A stretch of 64,000 bases of DNA from the NCBI GenBank assembly GCA_021773035.1, contig JAJFKU010000063.1, positions 310,001-374,000 on the forward strand. The letters run 5' to 3'. The notes beneath the pieces are model-generated. The model was not told the DNA's origin and searched no databases. It saw only the letters and a program-made list of their open reading frames with translations. The stretch is from Woeseiaceae bacterium. GTDB taxonomy: Bacteria; Pseudomonadota; Gammaproteobacteria; Steroidobacterales; Woeseiaceae. Below, piece by piece: positions 61,050-64,000 of this stretch. Each line of letters opens with the position of its first letter. Within the stretch, counting starts at the first letter, position 1. The position numbers and the translations under genes were made by a program.

Positions 61050-61793
61050 TTACCCCTCTGCAGGATGGCGGCGCGCGTAGGCGTGTTTGGCCCAGTATAG
61101 AAACGCCGTATCGATTAATGCAATCGCGAGTTTGAACACGTACTTCGCTGCACCCAGCGCCAGCGCGGTTTTCAGGTCGACAATTCCCCACCAGGCGACC
61201 AGCGAGTAGATGGCCGTATCGATGATCTGCGAGCCGAGTGTCGAGCCGTTGTTGCGCAGCCAGAGCCAGCGTTCGCCGGTAAGCTGCTTGATTTTATGAA
61301 ACGCCCATACGTCGAAACTCTGGCTCACGTAATACGCGAGCAGCGAGCCGAATACGAATCTCGGCGTAAAGTTCACGATCGTCGCAAAGGCATCGTGAAT
61401 ACTTGCCGAGTAGGCCGCGGTTGCCGGCCTGTCGCTGGGCAGGTAGAGCAGCGCTAAACTCAGCATGATCAATACGATGACACTGACCGCAAAGCCCATA
61501 CGCACGGCTTTGTTTGCTTCCGCCCGGCCGTAGTTTTCGCTAAGCACATCGGTCGCAAAGAAAATACTTGAGTAGAAGATCACACCCAGACTGGTTTGCA
61601 GGCCGAATATAACGGTAAGTTTCGGCCCCTGCAGATTGGCAAGAATGATGGCGGTAGCGATAGCAACCTGCAGCCCGGCCTTGCCGAACAGGCGGTACAG
61701 AAGGACGGTGCCGGCAAGGTCTACCAGCAGTGTCGTCAGCCAGAGAAGTTCCTGATTGCCGGCAAAAAAGGCGGCAAGGCTATCCGGTATCAC
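61050..61793 (-). CDS. Queuosine-precursor transporter (VUT family)
   Basis: A 247-residue inner membrane protein with about six helices. The family signature is LANLQGPKLTVIFGLQTSLGVIFYSSIFFATDVLSENYGRAEANKAVRMGF; the second half has SQSFDVWAFHKIKQLTGERWLWLRNNGSTLGSQIIDTAIY. VUT/YhhQ proteins import 7-cyano-7-deazaguanine or related bases for queuosine. A queF gene at 30936-31751 fits this. It overlaps the acyl-CoA dehydrogenase stop region by 4 bases and precedes the SAM hydrolase. Confidence 0.88.
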   Translation of the reverse strand: MIPDSLAAFFAGNQELLWLTTLLVDLAGTVLLYRLFGKAGLQVAIATAIILANLQGPKLTVIFGLQTSLGVIFYSSIFFATDVLSENYGRAEANKAVRMGFAVSVIVLIMLSLALLYLPSDRPATAAYSASIHDAFATIVNFTPRFVFGSLLAYYVSQSFDVWAFHKIKQLTGERWLWLRNNGSTLGSQIIDTAIYSLVAWWGIVDLKTALALGAAKYVFKLAIALIDTAFLYWAKHAYARRHPAEG

Positions 61794-62926
61794 GGTTCTC
61801 GCCGGGCTGCCAGACGGTCGAGGTGCCAGTCGGCCCCTCCGAACAGGAGCCCGATTGCCGTCAGTCGCTTGAAGAGGTGTGCGACATCCAGTTCCCAGGT
61901 GACACCCATGCCGCCGTGAATCTGGACCGCTTCTTCGCCAACGCGTTTACCGGCAACCCCAACCTGGTATTTTATCGAGTGCATCGCCTGCGTTGCGCCC
62001 GCGCCGCCATCGGCCATCGTCATTGCTGCCCACATAAGCAGGGAGCGGCTTTGCTCGCAGGCGGTATACATTTCCACCATCCGGTGTTGCAGTGCCTGAA
62101 AGCTACTGATAGGAACCCCGAACTGCACGCGGTTTTTCGAGTACTCAACCGTCTTTTCCGTCAGCAGGGTCATTATGCCAACGGCTTCCGCGCAGACGGC
62201 AAGAGTCGCGTCGGCGATAGTGTCCGAGAGCGCTTCGAATCCTTCGTCGACGTTTCCGATAAGCCGTTCAGCGTCAACCACAACGTTGCTTAGCGATACT
62301 TCCGCTGCGCGCTGGCCGTCGATACTTGCGTAGTCGCGAACGGACAATCCCACAGTCTTCGCGTCGATACCGAATAGAGAAATACCGCTGCTATCGCTAC
62401 CGCCTCCGGAGGTGCGCGCCGGAACGACGATCAACTCAGCACTGCCGCCGTTGAGCACGTAGCCTTTGTGCCCATTGAGTTTCCATGAGTCGCCATCGCG
62501 AACGGCAGTTGTCGCAACGTTTTCTATGTCATAGCCTGCCGACGGCTCGACGAATGCGAGCGTGGCCTGGAGTTCGCCGCCGATAACAGCTTGTAACCAT
62601 TGTTCTTTCTGAGCCTGGTTCGCCGCCCGTTTCAGGACGCCGCCGGCAAGCACGACGTTGGCAAGATACGGTTCGACGACCAGCCCCCGTCCGAGTTGCT
62701 CCATGACTATTATCAGATCGACCGGACCGCCGTCGAACCCACCGTCTTCTTCGCTGAAGTTTACCGCTGTCCAACCCAGTTCCGCGAACGTCTGCCAAAC
62801 CTCCGGACTGTAGCCGACTGCGCTGCCCGCATATTTTTGGCGCGTGTCGAAATCGTAGTCGTTGGCGATAAACTTCTCGATGCTGTCGGCCAGCATCGTT
62901 TGCACTTCGTTGAATGAAAGATCCAT
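61790..62926 (-). CDS. Acyl-CoA dehydrogenase, second of a pair
   Basis: A 378-residue flavoprotein of the acyl-CoA dehydrogenase family. It shows LGWTAVNFSEEDGGFDGGPVDLIIVMEQLGRGLVVEPYL, ATLAFVEPSAGYD, KGYVLNGGSAELIVVPART and the C-terminal AMHSIKYQVGVAGKRVGEEAVQIHGGMGVTWELDVAHLFKRL (FAD-binding QxxGGxGxT/W). It oxidises a CoA thioester at the alpha-beta position; its partner dehydrogenase is encoded 12 bases upstream, so the two probably form a heteromer as in steroid or branched acid catabolism. Confidence 0.88.
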   Translation of the reverse strand: MDLSFNEVQTMLADSIEKFIANDYDFDTRQKYAGSAVGYSPEVWQTFAELGWTAVNFSEEDGGFDGGPVDLIIVMEQLGRGLVVEPYLANVVLAGGVLKRAANQAQKEQWLQAVIGGELQATLAFVEPSAGYDIENVATTAVRDGDSWKLNGHKGYVLNGGSAELIVVPARTSGGGSDSSGISLFGIDAKTVGLSVRDYASIDGQRAAEVSLSNVVVDAERLIGNVDEGFEALSDTIADATLAVCAEAVGIMTLLTEKTVEYSKNRVQFGVPISSFQALQHRMVEMYTACEQSRSLLMWAAMTMADGGAGATQAMHSIKYQVGVAGKRVGEEAVQIHGGMGVTWELDVAHLFKRLTAIGLLFGGADWHLDRLAARREP

Positions 62927-62938
62927 TGGCTTGTTGCC

Positions 62939-64000
62939 CTATAGCCCAAGCACATGCTTGGCGATAATGTTCTTCTGAATTTCGTTTGAGCCACCGAAAA
63001 TGGATACTTTTCGATCATTGAAATAGACCATGGAGCTATTGGTATCCAAACCCTCGCCGACACGCTCATCGTCCGCAAAGTCGACGCTGTACTGTTCGCG
63101 TACATACGGTAACGCGTAGTAGCCGGATGCTTCGAGGTAGAGGGCATCGATCTGCTGACGCAGCTCGGTTCCTGCGATCTTCAGAATGGACGACTCCGGT
63201 CCGGGGGCCTTGCCGGACGCAACCGATGCAAGCGTGCGTAACTCCGTGTATTCGAGTGCCTTTAGTTCGACTTCAGCCGCAGCGATCTTACGCATGAAAG
63301 TGCTGTTCCCGGTCAGCGGAGCAGCGCCTCGTATCGAGCGTTCGGACAGGGCGCGCAGACGGGACAGTTGAAATTTCGACACGGCGACGCCGGCAATCCC
63401 GGTTCGTTCGTGCTGCAGCAGCACCTTGCCGTAGGTCCAGCCCTTGCCTTCCTCGCCGACCAGGTTTTCGAGTGGCACCTTCACATCTTCAAAATGGACC
63501 TCATTCACCTCGTGCTCACCGTCGAGCAGGATGATCGGCGTTACGCTGACACCCGGCTGATTCATGTCGATGAGTATGAAGCTGATGCCTTCCTGCCGTC
63601 GCGCAACGTCGCTGTTGGTGCGTGCCAGACAAAAAATCCAGTCGGCGTACTGGCCGAGAGTGGTCCAGGTCTTGGTGCCGTTGACCAGATAGTGGTCGCC
63701 ATGCCGATCGGCTCGCATTTTCAGCGACGCCAGATCCGAGCCGGCACCGGGCTCAGAATAACCCTGGCACCACCAGGTATCCAGCTTGAGGATATCCGGC
63801 AAGAACCGTTGTTTCTGCTCCTCGTTGCCGAAGGTGTAGATGATTGGGCCGACCATCGAGACGCCAAATGACAGGTATCCGGGCGCGTTGGCGCGCGCCT
63901 GTTCGTCGGCGAATATGTACTTCTGGACCGGGCTCCAGCCCGTACCGCCGTATTCTTTCGGCCAGTTAGGCGCGCCCCAGCCGCGCTCGTAGGCGACCTT
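62939..64000 (-). CDS. Acyl-CoA dehydrogenase, first of a pair (5' end outside window)
   Basis: The frame is open to the right edge of the window, so the N-terminus is missing; 353 residues are visible, starting KVAYERGWGAPNWPKEYGG. Signatures: YSEPGAGSDLASLKMRADRHGDHYLVNGTKTWTTLGQYADWIFCLART and the C-terminal FGGSNEIQKNIIAKHVLGL, the arm that contacts FAD in this family. It pairs with the dehydrogenase at 61790-62926. Confidence 0.9.
   Translation of the reverse strand, partial: KVAYERGWGAPNWPKEYGGTGWSPVQKYIFADEQARANAPGYLSFGVSMVGPIIYTFGNEEQKQRFLPDILKLDTWWCQGYSEPGAGSDLASLKMRADRHGDHYLVNGTKTWTTLGQYADWIFCLARTNSDVARRQEGISFILIDMNQPGVSVTPIILLDGEHEVNEVHFEDVKVPLENLVGEEGKGWTYGKVLLQHERTGIAGVAVSKFQLSRLRALSERSIRGAAPLTGNSTFMRKIAAAEVELKALEYTELRTLASVASGKAPGPESSILKIAGTELRQQIDALYLEASGYYALPYVREQYSVDFADDERVGEGLDTNSSMVYFNDRKVSIFGGSNEIQKNIIAKHVLGL

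Overview
The window reads as a stretch of chromosome from a free-living, microaerobic to denitrifying gammaproteobacterium. The evidence is a complete cbb3 oxidase operon, a cytochrome cd1 nitrite reductase, a GlrK/GlrR-type sigma-54 two-component system, a long-form QueF and GlnRS/ThrS of proteobacterial type. Gene content (nirS, cbb3, cyanophycin, Na+/H+ antiporter) would fit a marine sediment lineage such as Woeseiaceae, but that placement is inference. Coding density is high, no gap between genes exceeds 300 bases, and I see no tRNA, rRNA, CRISPR array, insertion sequence or prophage.

Layout: 1-2292 holds redox-related and periplasmic small genes with a divergent MarR regulator and an EF-hand protein. 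2580-5954 is a histidine kinase / lipoprotein / sigma-54 activator operon. 5975-14555 (minus strand) is ccoNOQP, a small membrane gene, ccoG, ccoH, ccoI, ccoS and a SafE-like membrane gene; ccoQ and ccoS are very short. 14789-17116 has a hybrid PAS kinase and small membrane or lipid-anchored proteins. 17245-22873 has a TonB-dependent receptor, a nirS-type nitrite reductase with an extra cytochrome c domain, and an alginate-export-type porin, ending in a very strong palindrome. 22941-26384 carries a tandem Usp protein, a DksA/TraR-like zinc protein, a FixJ-type regulator and a CPA2 antiporter. 26381-29999 is a drug-type ABC exporter with HlyD lipoprotein and TetR regulator, the latter behind two operators. 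30105-31751 has GTP cyclohydrolase II and QueF.

31889-37239 is a cyanophycin locus: cyanophycinase, cyanophycin synthetase and a Mur-ligase paralogue lacking the ATP-grasp half. 37208-42456 has a hydrolase, an EVE protein, a PhoU-like/PiT phosphate pair and gamma-glutamyltransferase. 42453-52572 is a nitrogen/polyamine region: MFS, two glutamine-synthetase-like gamma-glutamylamine ligases, IclR regulator, NhaC antiporter, PuuD-like hydrolase, class III aminotransferase and agmatinase. Together these could take agmatine or putrescine, possibly downstream of arginine released from cyanophycin, through the gamma-glutamyl route. 52602-64000 has a TetR regulator, a very unusual receiver-TPR-TonB fusion, thrS, glnS, a SAM hydrolase with a queuosine-precursor-type transporter, and two acyl-CoA dehydrogenases, the last cut by the window end.

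The most interesting signals are: a near-consensus sigma-54 promoter with two upstream palindromes in front of the EF-hand gene, next to a sigma-54 activator operon; the receiver-TonB fusion; paired operators for MarR and both TetR regulators; the nirS fusion; and a possible AUC start codon on the NhaC gene.
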